A stretch of DNA of 15,820 bases from Globomyces pollinis-pini. Its lineage: Eukaryota; Chytridiomycota; Chytridiomycetes; Rhizophydiales; Globomycetaceae. The stretch covers positions 1 through 15,820 of the forward strand of contig MU621455.1 in assembly GCA_025399215.1 (NCBI GenBank). The letters are read 5' to 3'. A model generated the notes under the pieces. It searched no databases and was not told where the DNA came from. It saw only the letters and a program-made list of their open reading frames with translations. The stretch's first letter is position 1; every line of letters begins with the position of its first letter. Below, piece by piece: positions 1 to 9,511 of this stretch. The translations under genes were made by a program, and so were the position numbers.

Positions 1-843
1 TTGATCGTTTTCACTCCTCTCGTTGATTGGTAATGTGTCGTGTTATCCATGGCTTCTGTCTTATCCGCATTCCTTTAGACACGAAATACCTTGTTAGATC
101 TGTACAACCTGAATCCATTAGAAACTTAAAGTCTTACTGAGACTTCCAGGGAAATTCTTGTTATTGTAAACTGTAAAACATGACGTTAATATAGTTTGGA
201 CAGTCCCGCTAAACAATTAATGACATACCCTGATACCTGTCGTGTTCTACAATATGACAAGAAATAATGTAATTGCCTGTGACTCGTATTGACAAGCTTT
301 CAAATACAAAGTAAAGTTGTAAGGTATTGTTATGAGGGTTTGGGAATGGCATAGCTGACATTGTACTACTTCCTAACAGGTTTTCTACCACATGCCCATC
401 AGGATGTAGGAAGTGGTCTCGGTGTGAGTGGTCTTCATCCAGCAGTGTTAAATGGCAAGTATAATTTGAACCAGATTGTGGACTAGGAGGTTAGTTTACA
501 CTCAGTACCTGATTTGTATATGAGGAGTATTTAGTTGTATTATTAATGGTGGGTCACTAACAGATTAGAGTACTGAACCATTCATACATCGCTCTTCTGT
601 TCACCATTTGTTTAATTCCACACATTCTGCCCACTCTTGGTTGTTGTAAAACTATTCCTGACCAATTCATTTCTAAGAAACTATTTTTCATTGAGGTAAA
701 ATGTTTCTGGCATTTTGTATTCATTTTACGAGGCTTTCAGGAGAGTTTCATACGTCGGGAGACAATCTGGCGTCGAACGACTTATTGTTGGTGTGACATT
801 CAATCCTAATATAATTCATTTAATCCTAATCTTACATTTTGTA

Positions 844-883
844 TTCATCATGGATATGGTCATATCAAGACTCAGATGATGAA
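844..883. repeat. Two-stem inverted repeat
   Basis: TTCATCAT (844-851) pairs with ATGATGAA (876-883), enclosing a perfect GATATG-GT-CATATC stem (853-866). It overlaps one copy of the dispersed 13-mer TGTATTCATCATG. Confidence 0.35.
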
Positions 884-1360
884 TTCAGCCGGGTTAACCG
901 CTGCCGAATCATTAAAGCGACCTGGTTTCATCTGTGCCTCATTCTTTGTAATTGTTAAAATTCCGCCATATGAGCACTCCTCTGTTTTTGTGGTTGCTGA
1001 TGGTTTTATAGCCCCCCTGTAATTAGGGTGGTGAATCGTTGCTGTGCTACTCTTCTATTCTTAGAATTATCAGTATATAAAGTCTCTTTTTTACGCCTAT
1101 GTTGTTTTTTTCAATGCGTTGATGAGATTCAGCCAACGGTTATGGAAAAAAACGGCCATTTAATTAACCTTGGGTTGAAAATTACAAAAAACCAACAGTC
1201 CTGTGTCCTGTGTAGTAACGTTGTTATTCCCTTATTTTTGAAGTATAATAAAGTCTATCATTAAAACGTATTGGAATTGTTTAATGTAATACAACATTAA
1301 AGGAAATACTACTACTTTTCTGATATTTTTACCAGTAGATTTTGTTCATCTAAACGATCG

Positions 1361-1396
1361 CCTAATTGAAACCAACGTGGTTTAATCAATTTTAGG
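1361..1396. repeat. Imperfect inverted repeat
   Basis: CCTAA/TTAGG, TTGA/TCAA and AACCA/TGGTT pair in order around an ACG loop, with small bulges. No known RNA or element is recognised. Confidence 0.3.
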
Positions 1397-1770
1397 CTAA
1401 ATTCTCAGTACATGTGAGGAAATCATTTAATTGAAACCCAAAGAAGGATTAGAAATCATCAGCATTTTCTCAAAAATAACAAAATAACAAGTTGACAAAA
1501 CTGTATTCATCATGTCCATTTGAACACAAACTGCTTTGAGTTCTCCATTTCCAAATTTCTTATTTGATATTCTAAACTGCAAAGTGACTTACTGCAAACA
1601 TTTTATGTACGGCAATTATAAACGTCATTTGGGTCAGAATCTTCATTAGGGTTACTTTGGTTAGGGTTGAAAATTTTCTGGAAAATTCCTTCAAATCACT
1701 TGAAAATTCGGGAATGTTTCCTTTGATATAAAATCAAAACTAAACTGCAACTTATCTCATTAATTGAAAA

Positions 1771-2799
1771 ATGAAATACTTGTACCTCAATGACAATGCT
1801 TATCAATATCAACCTGACATCTATTACATTCCTGAAAATCATTACTGGTCTTTAACGCGTCCTGATCGTCATTATCTACAATCCTACTACTCACCTGTCA
1901 CAAGATTTATCAACCATCCTCAAATCTCTTATCCTGCACACAGACTTACTTTGGGATATCGTATTCCACAATATGACATCTACAATGATGATTTGGAAGA
2001 CTCTGAAAATGTCTGTTCATGTCACCATGGAAAAAAATCATACGAAAAAGTCCAGCGATATCACAATTCAAAAGATGATTATGAACTAGTAGATGAAGTT
2101 AACGATACCTCTTCATTATCTGATCCATCTGACAACCAACCATCAGTCCAAACATTGGCAGATTTATTGGTAGACCTTTTAAACAGTAAATTGAAGCCAT
2201 ACGAAGCAAAGAAATCAAATGGTAAATTAGAATCAAAGAAATCCATCTCAAACTTGAAATCTCGAAAAGAAAAATCAAGACGAAAACGAAACCGTGTCTC
2301 TAATAATGAAATCAGTAACCAAAATAGCAATTCTAGTGACACAGAGGTCAACGAATCGGAACATTCTTCATCCACTGACTCCTACACCAAATCACGTCCA
2401 ATCAATATTCCTATCCAAGACCTCAATGAACCAATTCAATTGATCAACTCGTCCGATACTAATAACGAGGAAACCATTGATTCAACCGAATGCCCAATCC
2501 CAAGTCAGAAGAGTGATAGAAAGTTATCCATGATCGAACAACTCCTTCAACAATCACAACCAATCCTTACTGATAACATCAATGCATCCACACAAGAAAC
2601 CAATACCACTGACAATGAAACAAACCCAACCGTCATTCAAAAACAATGCGAAATAACACCACAGAAAACCTCAATACTGGAGAAGGATAATCTATCAATG
2701 CTTGAAAAGTTGAAATTACAAAGTGAATGTATTTTAACTCCAATTGAACAAATCGGCAATGAAGATGCTTGTATAAAGGACACGATCATTGCACATTAA
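1771..2799 (+). CDS. Lineage-specific protein with Tyr-rich head and basic low-complexity body
   Basis: Single open frame of 342 codons starting at the first ATG after an AT-rich leader. I do not recognise a family. Residues 1-75 are strikingly rich in Tyr, with Asn, Asp, Pro and His (for example YQYQPDIYYIPENHYW). Residues 125-144 (SVQTLADLLVDLLNSKLKPY) look like an amphipathic helix. Residues about 165-175 (RKEKSRRKRNR) form a bipartite-like basic cluster that could be a nuclear localisation signal. The rest is Ser/Asn/Thr/Gln-rich and probably disordered. Two related segments occur near the end, LSMIEQLLQQSQPILT (252-267) and LSMLEKLKLQSECILT (318-333), a short internal repeat. There is no signal peptide or membrane segment. 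The stop codon overlaps an AATAAA signal (2799-2804). The gene is convergent with the syntaxin gene. The frame is long and biased enough to be real; the function is unknown. Confidence 0.8.
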   Translation: MKYLYLNDNAYQYQPDIYYIPENHYWSLTRPDRHYLQSYYSPVTRFINHPQISYPAHRLTLGYRIPQYDIYNDDLEDSENVCSCHHGKKSYEKVQRYHNSKDDYELVDEVNDTSSLSDPSDNQPSVQTLADLLVDLLNSKLKPYEAKKSNGKLESKKSISNLKSRKEKSRRKRNRVSNNEISNQNSNSSDTEVNESEHSSSTDSYTKSRPINIPIQDLNEPIQLINSSDTNNEETIDSTECPIPSQKSDRKLSMIEQLLQQSQPILTDNINASTQETNTTDNETNPTVIQKQCEITPQKTSILEKDNLSMLEKLKLQSECILTPIEQIGNEDACIKDTIIAH

Positions 2800-2804
2800 A
2801 TAAA
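2799..2804 (+). promoter_or_regulatory. Poly(A) signal of the 1771-2799 gene
   Basis: AATAAA begins at the last base of the TAA stop. This implies a very short 3' untranslated region, in keeping with the compact layout. Confidence 0.5.
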
Positions 2805-2935
2805 AGTTACTGTTTTGAATTGAAATGTTTTACTTTCTACTTTAGAGTTCATTCTTTAAAAAGTGAGACTATTCGAAATCCAAATGAAATTATCGACATA
2901 GGAGGAAAAAATCCATAATCATTGTAGAAAATATC

Positions 2936-2941
2936 TTTATT
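2936..2941 (-). promoter_or_regulatory. Poly(A) signal of the syntaxin gene
   Basis: AATAAA on the minus strand, 21 nt past the syntaxin stop codon (2962-2964). Confidence 0.5.
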
Positions 2942-2961
2942 CCAAAATACAATGTTATTCT

Positions 2962-4455
2962 CTACTTTCCTGATTCTTTGTCTTTTCCATGAAAGTATTG
3001 GAAATACACGGAAACTCCTATGGCTGCCAAGGTGAACAAAACAAAGACACATATAATATATTGTAATCTTCGTGAAGAATTGCGATGAACAATTGCTTTC
3101 GATATTTCCTAATATGGTATTAGTGATTGATTACGTACCTTTCCACCTGTTTCGATATTTACAGCGGTATCTTCAATATAAGTGTCTATGACATCAATTT
3201 TTTCTTGTTGTGTCTATTAAAGATTAGACTATGAGTTATTTTGTACTTGTAATAGCATCTGCATATCAGTAAACAATTGAGCTAATTCTTCTATAGAGGA
3301 TTCCAACTTTCGTAATTCTTCATGTCTTGTTTGTACTTGTTCCAATGCTTGCCGTTGTGCTTGAACTCGACCATTACGCATTGTTTGGGCAAATACCCTT
3401 CCAGTAGAATCTTTGGCCGCTCTGTAAACCTCATCTGGTGTCGCATTCGGGTGTGCTAAGAAATATAAGACTTTAAAAGGTATAATACCGATTTTAATTT
3501 CTCGCTCTGCTCTAGCTTGTATTTTTTGTTGGTAAGAGGATTGTAATTTGGAAAAATCATCAGCAACTTTCATCAATACTTTTGCCATATTGGCCTCTCC
3601 ATTTTTTCGAACACTTTTCTCAGGTCCTTTGATTAACTTTGTTTCTGCTGATAATTTTGTTAAAGTTGATCGAACTGTATAAATCAATTCATCAGTTTCT
3701 GTTTGAATCAAATCTAATCGTTTTTGAATTTCTAACATTTTTAATTTTATGATATAATTACTGTTGCTTCCTTCTTGACTGACTTCTATTAATGCTTTGG
3801 AATGTAATTTTTCAATTACATTCATATTATCGTATATTCTATCAACAGAAAAGGATAAATAGTCCATCTAGAATTAACATACTACAGTGTATACCTTTGC
3901 ACTGTATGCATCTGTATTTGAACCATTACCATTGGTTGATTTTGTCCTTTTCATGTCATTCATTGGAATATCATTGGCTGGATAGGACGTAGGTGTTCGT
4001 ACAGAATTTGACCTTGGTGGAGGAGAATTGTTTAGATTTCTTGGTGGTTGTCTTGTCGACTGACTTCTAGGTAAATCATCACCTCTCCCATTAGGTGAAC
4101 GTTGGCTTGGTTTGTATCGGGTGTTCTCATCTTCCATTGGTCTTGTTAGCACAGGTCGCTCTGAGCGACTTCTAGATACATCCATATTATCATCTAGTCT
4201 ATTATAGTTTCTGTTGTCTCTTCGTTCAGGTGGTCGATTATAACCGTCATTAGGTCGATGTTCTCGCACCGGCTGTCGATTGCTATTGCTACGAGACATT
4301 GGTGCATCATTTCCATAAGAATTAGCGTAAGCTCTACTATCCCCATGAGGTTGATTGGAATTCATTTCTTTTACATTATCTACTCTATTGTTCAACTGCT
4401 TTGTCACGTATGGATCCTCACTGTTGAGTTCTGCCAATCTGTTCCTTGATGACAT
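2962..4455 (-). CDS. SSO1: Plasma-membrane syntaxin (Qa-SNARE, Sso1/2-like), 4 exons
   Basis: Coding exons on the minus strand are 4455-3895, 3867-3247, 3213-3139 and 3108-2962, joined by introns of 27, 33 and 30 nt, all phase 0, giving 467 aa. The protein is a t-SNARE for exocytic fusion at the plasma membrane. Residues 1-187 are a disordered, Arg/Ser/Asn/Pro-rich head with five copies of an (S/P)RSxSxR-like motif. An Habc-type helical domain follows (about 188-330), then a SNARE motif containing RHEELRKLESSIEELAQLF. Removing the 33-nt intron gives exactly the spacing of syntaxins and puts the zero-layer Gln at residue 396 (QTQQEKIDVID). A C-terminal transmembrane anchor spans about 436-457, followed by a short tail ending KDKESGK. 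Exon 2 begins with ATG, so a shorter protein starting at the Habc domain is possible. The in-frame N-terminal exon starting MSSRNRLAELN favours the long form. Similarity to yeast Sso1/Sso2 through the SNARE region is clear. Confidence 0.9.
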
Positions 4456-4709
4456 TTCTTAGTTCAAGTATGGGTTAAATATTTGAAGAATATTGAGAAA
4501 AAGCAGTACATCGAAATTGAACCTCAATCGGTTTCAGAGTATGGTGATACAAACCAACTGTTGGATAATTTAGTTACACAAAGTTTATCCACTGCATTGA
4601 ACTAAATAAGTTGAATGAAGATATATTATTCATGCATCTAAAATTACATATGAATGGAGTTGATAATCGAACGATGCAATTACCAACATAGGAGATATGT
4701 ACTCTTTGA

Positions 4710-5914
4710 TTATAATGAATATAAATCAATAGAATGATTGGTACCAGCAACAGCCACTGTAAGGCTGTCATTATTCACGATTGCAATATCATTAATTTTC
4801 TGATGACAGTCCACAAAGAGTGAAAGTGTAGGTTTAACGTTGATATCATTTTCAATATTCCATACACACAACCTTTTATCAATTCCTCCAGATATGAGTT
4901 GATAATGATCACCGAAACGTTCATGGAATTTTCTAGTAGTTAGATTATTGAAATACTTTACAATGCTGACACACTCCAAGTATGGCATTCCAACAAGTCA
5001 TCATGACAGTTCAAGTTTCCTTTTCTATAAACGTTTAAATTACCAATCAATTACCTTGGAATGCCCCGCAATAAACTAATCATACCATTCCCTAATCCTA
5101 TTGCTGCATTGTTTCCATTTTCAGTAAAACACAATGAATTGACATATGGCGGGTTTATATTTTGTTTGTCAGATTGAAATGATTCCGACTCGGTTGACAA
5201 TGATGAGATGATTTTTCCTACCAAAATCAGTCTGATAAATTCATTCACCTGTAGAGAAATCCCAACAATGAACAAACGAATCAAACCCACCAGACCAACA
5301 TTGCCATGGAGTGGTTGGTCTGAAAGAAAAACAAGATGCAATCTACAATTAGATGGTAAAAGTATACATTGGTATGGCTTGACCTAAACTTTCTGGTTCG
5401 CTTTTGTGTACGTAAATCAAATACATTTATGGCACCCGAGTCGTCAGATGTGCCTATAATCGTTAAAGGTCTGATGTTGGATTGTAGATATGCAAGTAAA
5501 GTATTTGGATCTGTAGATAACAATTCAAAATTGATTAAAAATACAAATATAGATTTTGATACCTAAATAATGAGAGTTTGAATGTAAATCTATCATATTA
5601 ACATCTTCATCCAATTCAAATAAGCAAGATGGTGAGTTAACACGCAAATCCGTCTGATAAACTGAGGAACCTGCTGCAAAATAACAAACATTATCATTAA
5701 GAATTGATATTGAAGTCACTGGGTCATTGTTTTGAGACATGAATGATGATATTTGATTTGAAGTATTTAAATCCCACATTATGACTTTGCCTAAATCATC
5801 TGCGGACACTAATAAGTTTCCTAGATTTGCCATGATTCCAACTGATGCTGAATGACCTACAAGCGAAGAGCATTTGAATTCATTTGAGTGTACAATATTT
5901 CCTACCATGAGCAT
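4710..5914 (-). CDS. WDR53: WD40-repeat protein, WDR53-like, 6 exons
   Basis: Coding exons on the minus strand are 5914-5563, 5510-5368, 5342-5249, 5217-5055, 5024-4962 and 4932-4710. The introns are 52, 25, 31, 30 and 29 nt and the product is 345 aa. Each join keeps frame and restores WD40 blades: VGHSASV...LLVSADDLGKVIMWDL (blade 1), TSDDSGAINVFDL (blade 3), SHTNIASCFSFRP...WSGGFDSFVHCWDF (blade 4), ISGGIDKRLCVWN (blade 6), and a last strand pair ending IDLYSL. The order and the DDSGAI and FRP signatures resemble WDR53, a small beta-propeller proposed as a substrate adaptor of CUL4-DDB1 ubiquitin ligases. That role comes from the family, not from this sequence. A second Met two residues in (5908) could also be the start. 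It is transcribed divergently from the rhodanese gene, about 100 bp away. A seven-bladed propeller fits the length. The WDR53 assignment rests on remembered similarity and is moderately sure; the WD40 fold is sure. Confidence 0.82.
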
Positions 5915-6014
5915 TGAGTTATACTACCAACATCCTCATCAACAACATTTTTATTATCCTTTGGAATTCCTTTGTTGCTCTTCATTCAAGTAAAATTTCT
6001 TTTTATCATTTTTT

Positions 6015-6667
6015 ATGTTCTCTAAAACTGTAAGGATTATTATCTAACAAAAAGCTCTTTAGACAAGCATCAAGAGCTTCTTTCTCTTCATCCGCACTTG
6101 CTCGTGGGTTGTTCAAGGATTATGTTGCAAAGTTGAACGTTAAATATGTTACTGCATCTCAATTAGATGCTATCATCAATGAAAATCCTTTAACTGGATT
6201 AGCTCCAAATGTTCATTTAATTGACGTAAGGTAAGTGATGGATATTCTCTATACTATATACAATTCCTCATCCATTTTGGGTTTTTATTGACACTGTTAG
6301 AGAAACTTATGAATGGAACGAAGACCATATCCCATTTTCTACTTATCTGGGTAAAGGAGTTTTGGAAAGAGATATTGTAATTCGAAAATCTTTATATAAC
6401 CTTTTATAGCAAAATTTTGTTCCTGATGTGTATGATCAAGTTATCTTGTATTGTGCAGGAGGGGACCGAGCTTCGATTTCTGCTGATAACCTTTCCAAAA
6501 TGGGCTACAAGCAAGTAGCTGTTCTAAAAGGTGGAATGGGAGCATGGAAACAAGCTGGTCGTCCAATTGTAACTAACGAAAGAGCATACTCTGACCGAGT
6601 TCTCTATGGAAAAACCGTGGAAGAAGAAGTTGAATATCGTTTAAAGTTACAAAACAGTTCTGCGTAG
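6015..6667 (+). CDS. Rhodanese-domain sulfurtransferase, probably mitochondrial, 4 exons
   Basis: Coding exons are 6015-6029, 6055-6230, 6301-6376 and 6410-6667; introns are 25, 70 and 33 nt and the product is 174 aa. Only the 25-nt intron ending AAAAG keeps the 15-nt first exon in frame; the nearby TTTAG would shift it. The result starts MFSKTLFRQASRASFSSSA, rich in Arg/Ser and free of acidic residues, a typical mitochondrial presequence. One rhodanese domain follows: VTASQL (start), LIDVRE (CH2A-like), HIPFSTYLGKGVLERDI, then YCAGGDRAS with the predicted persulfide-forming Cys104, then GYKQVAVLKGGMGAWKQAGRPI. Such single-domain enzymes transfer sulfane sulfur from donors such as thiosulfate. 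The active-site loop CAGGDR resembles single-domain thiosulfate sulfurtransferases rather than Cdc25 phosphatases, whose loop is one residue longer. The stop lies 116 bp from the convergent phosphatase gene. Confidence 0.88.
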
Positions 6668-6783
6668 GTTAAAAAATTACAATATATTGGTTATCTCCCA
6701 AGCTTTTTAGGATTCGTATATTCAATCTGCGAAAGTAGATTATTAAACCTTGAATTGATTTATACAAACGGTTTTATTATAGA

Positions 6784-7706
6784 CTATCTTTTAAACAATT
6801 GTGACAAAAAACCCAGTGAAGATCTCTTTTGTTTTTTATAATCAAGTAAATATTTCAATTGGGATGGATTCATAGCACCCCGCTTTGCTTGCCTAATATA
6901 TTCTATAGCATCTAGTGGAGCAAAACCAGCTTCAATCAATGCAATGGCAACAAGTAAAGGAGCACGTCCCAAACCAACCATACAATGAACAGCAATCACT
7001 TTTGGATTTTGAATTGGTGTAATAATTTCATCTTGAATGATATGATTTGGTATCGATATGCTTCCAAAAGTTTTTTGACATAACTGGATAAACTTTACAA
7101 TCTCCTGATTTGTAGGTACTGTTCCATCAGGATATGGCAAGTCAATGAATTCGATACCATTATTTACAAATTGATTTTTATCATAAGTTGCTTCACAAAC
7201 TCGAACAACAGTGGTGACATTATGTGCCTTTAATTCATTCACGAATGATTCACAATTCTCATCATTTGGACAGTCCATTAACAAAAACCGTAAATGTCCA
7301 ATATGAATATTAGAAAACATTTTTGTGAATTGTTGATTTCCAAGTTTGGAATTGACATTAGATTGAGTATTATACTGAGTTAAAGCATTAGGTTCAATTG
7401 TAAAACTACTTGAAGAAGGGTGAGAAGAGTCTTTGATTGAATTTGATTGATTATTTGAACTAATATTGGGGAAGGAAGTTAAAGAACTTGATTTTAAAGA
7501 ATCAATTTCCAGAATATTCTAACATTAATTGGGTAACAAGTTACTGGTTCCTTTAAACAAGGACTACTCTCCAAATCATTCTGACGAACGTTGAAGGAAG
7601 GAGTATAACGACGGATAAAAATCATACAGAGAATCAACAAAGTAACACAAAGAAAGAAAATCAGGATTCCAATCAACAGAGTGGAAGTGAAACGTTGGTC
7701 ATCCAT
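6784..7706 (-). CDS. PTP4A: PRL/PTP4A-type phosphatase with N-terminal membrane anchor, 2 exons
   Basis: Coding exons are 7706-7545 and 7518-6784, joined by a 26-nt phase-0 intron, giving 298 aa. Exon 1 encodes MDDQR, a strong hydrophobic segment (about residues 9-31, LLIGILIFFLCVTLLILCMIFI), then Arg-Arg. This predicts a single-pass anchor with the C-terminus in the cytosol. A Ser/Asn-rich linker (about 40-120) leads to the phosphatase domain: TTVVRVCEATYD (160-167), the general-acid loop LPYPDGTVP (Asp185), the P-loop HCMVGLGRA (Cys233, Arg239), then IRQAKRGAMNPSQLKYL. Ala after the catalytic Arg (Ser/Thr in most PTPs), RVCEATYD and RQxxRGA are PRL hallmarks. A longer loop at 205-225 is unusual. 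PRLs normally end in a prenylated CaaX box that puts them on membranes; this one ends LFKR without one, so the N-terminal anchor may substitute. AATAAA lies just past the stop (6773-6778). Two separate genes is the alternative, but the short upstream piece alone would end in nonsense and the join is exact. Confidence 0.83.
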
Positions 7707-7735
7707 TTTAAAAAAGTCACAAGGAGAAGTTCGAA

Positions 7736-7741
7736 ACGCGA
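7736..7741 (+). promoter_or_regulatory. ACGCGA element upstream of G-alpha 1
   Basis: CG-rich word in the divergent gap between the PRL-type phosphatase and G-alpha 1. The same word occurs at 10895 and 12592, in front of the other G-alpha genes, and I saw it nowhere else in the window. It resembles the ACGCG core of fungal MBF (MCB) sites. Function is inferred only from position. Confidence 0.3.
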
Positions 7742-7953
7742 GTTAGTTGATGACGAAAAACAAGTCAATGATTATGCAAAAGCATTCATTCCTTATTGTT
7801 ATCAATGTCTACCATGTGTTGAGAGTACACGGACAAGTATTGTAGATATGTCCATAGTAAAATCTTTGATGAGATGTGTGTGGATCAATAATATCACAAT
7901 GGAAATCAATAATGCTAAATATTTCCACAAAACTCTTTCATTTTTCAGGTAGA

Positions 7954-9324
7954 ATGGAGTATAGTAAGACTCCAAAAGAAATAGAACTATACCTTCGTGA
8001 AGAGAAAGCTAAATTTGAAAAACAAAAGTCAGAACCAAAACTATTAATATTGGGACCATCAGATTCAGGAAAATCTACCTTTTTAAAACAGATTAAATTA
8101 TTGTATGGGAAAGGATTTAGTAAAGAGGATCAAATCCAATCAAAAAGGACAATTATCAACAATATTATTCACGCTATAGACACCATTTTCAAACTATTAA
8201 TGGTTATTCCTAAAGATATGATAAAACATGATACTAAGGTCGAAGATATGGACGAATCAATTGCAAGTGATCTAGCATCATTTGCCAATTCAATCTATGA
8301 AGAGTCATATTCTATTCATCATCTGGATAATTTAATACTGGAACCATCGTCAAGAATTCAATTTCAATTATTAATTGATCAATTGCTTTCATTTCGTGAT
8401 AATCAATTGGATTATTTTAGTCAACCAATTTTGGAAGCCATTGTATGTTTCTGGAATTGTGATTATGTTCAAAAAATTTACCATTCTTTGAATGATAATG
8501 CTATACCTACAACTACATCATAGTACGTGAATCATTCTAGTACTGACTGTAGTTTTTTTCAGCATGTTCAGAGAATAACAAGTGAAAGTGGAATGCCAAC
8601 AAATGAAGGTAAGAATTCCATTAATCAACGCCCTAAATTGATTTAAAACACTTCTTTATGGAACATATACTGACGTTAAATTCTAGATTTATTGATGATT
8701 CGAGTTATTACAAAATCAGTGTCTGATACAGTATTCACAATTGATGGGATCAATATTCACTTTTATGATGTATCTGGGTTAGTTCATCATCGCAAGCAAT
8801 GGATATCATATTTTGAAGACGTATTAAATGTGATTTTCATAGTTTCATTAAGTTCATATGATCAAATGATGATTGAAGATGAAAGTAAGAATAGATTAAT
8901 GGACTCTATACATTTATTTGAATACATATTTAATCACCCTCTATTGAAAAAGGCCGATGTGATTTTATTCTTCAACAAAAAGGACCTTTTTGAAATCAAA
9001 ATTCGAAAAATTTCATTCAAGAAATATTTCCCAGATTTCAGAGGTATTCATGATATCAGATTTAATTATCTTAGGTAATTTATCAATAAATTCTTATAAT
9101 ATTAGGCAAAGATCGTAGTCTTTCCGAAGCATATACTTACACCAAAGAGAAATTCAAGAAAATTGCAAAAGATAGTCCAAAGACTCTATTTACCCATTTG
9201 ACCTGCTGCACGGATACAAAGGCTATGAAATCTATCATTTCAGATATAATGTAAAATTTATGTTGTTGATTTTTTTAGAGTGTCTCTCATTAATAATGCT
9301 TTGAAAAAAAGTGATATGATGTAG
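7954..9324 (+). CDS. G-protein alpha subunit paralog 1, switch II Gln replaced by Leu, 5+ exons
   Basis: Coding exons are 7954-8522, 8553-8608, 8687-9043, 9106-9250 and 9279-9324; introns are 30, 78, 62 and 28 nt, giving 390 aa from ATG 7954. Motifs: P-loop GPSDSGKS (34-41, Ser36 where G-alpha has Gly42), switch I Arg214 and Thr217, DVSGL (236-240, Leu240 for the catalytic Gln), NKKD (305-308), TCCTD (Cys362 for Ala326). The alpha5 helix comes from the last small exon and ends NNALKKSDMM. GTP binding looks intact and hydrolysis impaired. The helical domain is about 49 aa longer than in paralogs 2 and 4 (after IDTIFK). The start is uncertain. In the other paralogs a phase-2 intron ends exactly 14 codons before the YL of the alphaN helix; here that point is a TAG at 7950-7952, just before ATG 7954. 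A further 5' exon upstream of about 7880 is therefore likely. The gene is divergent from the PRL-type gene and convergent with paralog 2. Confidence 0.85.
9044..9105 (+). other. Double-length intron with internal TTAG|GTAA (G-alpha 1)
   Basis: This intron sits at the position where the other three paralogs have introns of 30-33 nt. It is 62 nt and divides exactly at 9074/9075 into two halves of 31 nt, each beginning GTA and ending TTAG. It could be removed in one step or as two tandem introns with no exon between them. Confidence 0.5.
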
Positions 9325-9511
9325 TTTACACAATGGTGCCTTTAAGTAATTCCAGTATTCTAAATCTGTTTGAATCCCCTACTATCACATATGTATTTCT
9401 AAACCATCCAATATAAACATTTAATCAACAATTTTATTTTTTAATCAATGTTTAAATTAATAACCTTCTCATCAAAAAACGGGAATATCAAATCAATGCT
9501 CAAGATCGTCA

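Larger units (their letters stand above)
1..1770. other. Long stretch without a recognisable gene
   Basis: No frame on either strand gives a credible protein, even when introns of 25-80 nt are allowed. The longest open stretches (209-391 on minus, 1028-1264 on plus) have no motif and unnatural composition. The region holds a few repeated words: CATTTTGTATTCAT at 711-724 and 835-848, and TGTATTCATCATG at 840-852 and 1502-1514. It also holds a cruciform-like sequence at 844-883, an imperfect hairpin at 1361-1396, and one copy of AAATTCCG (958-965) like those in front of the S-adenosylmethionine synthetase gene. The last few hundred bases presumably hold the promoter of the gene starting at 1771. 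A decayed gene or mobile element cannot be excluded. Confidence 0.55.

Noticed and set aside
876..1000. C/D-box snoRNA candidate (ATGATGA at 876, CTGA near 998)
   Set aside because: Boxes are about 120 nt apart, with no terminal stem and no evident guide element.
1028..1264. Open frame of 78 codons on plus in the left region
   Set aside because: GTG start, Cys/Leu/Phe-rich composition with no motif, no polypeptide character and no supporting splice neighbours.
2849..3052. 67-codon open frame on minus
   Set aside because: Wrong-frame shadow of the last syntaxin exon, which encodes the transmembrane anchor.
5907..5993. Alternative rhodanese first exon starting at ATG 5907 and spliced to 6063
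   Set aside because: Frame works, but it overlaps the WD40 gene start and lacks a targeting peptide; the 6015 start with a 25-nt intron gives a typical presequence.
7695..7952. 85-codon open frame on plus overlapping the phosphatase start
   Set aside because: Overlaps the first codons of the phosphatase gene on the other strand and has no family features. Parts could belong to a missing 5' exon of G-alpha 1, but I could not place a junction.
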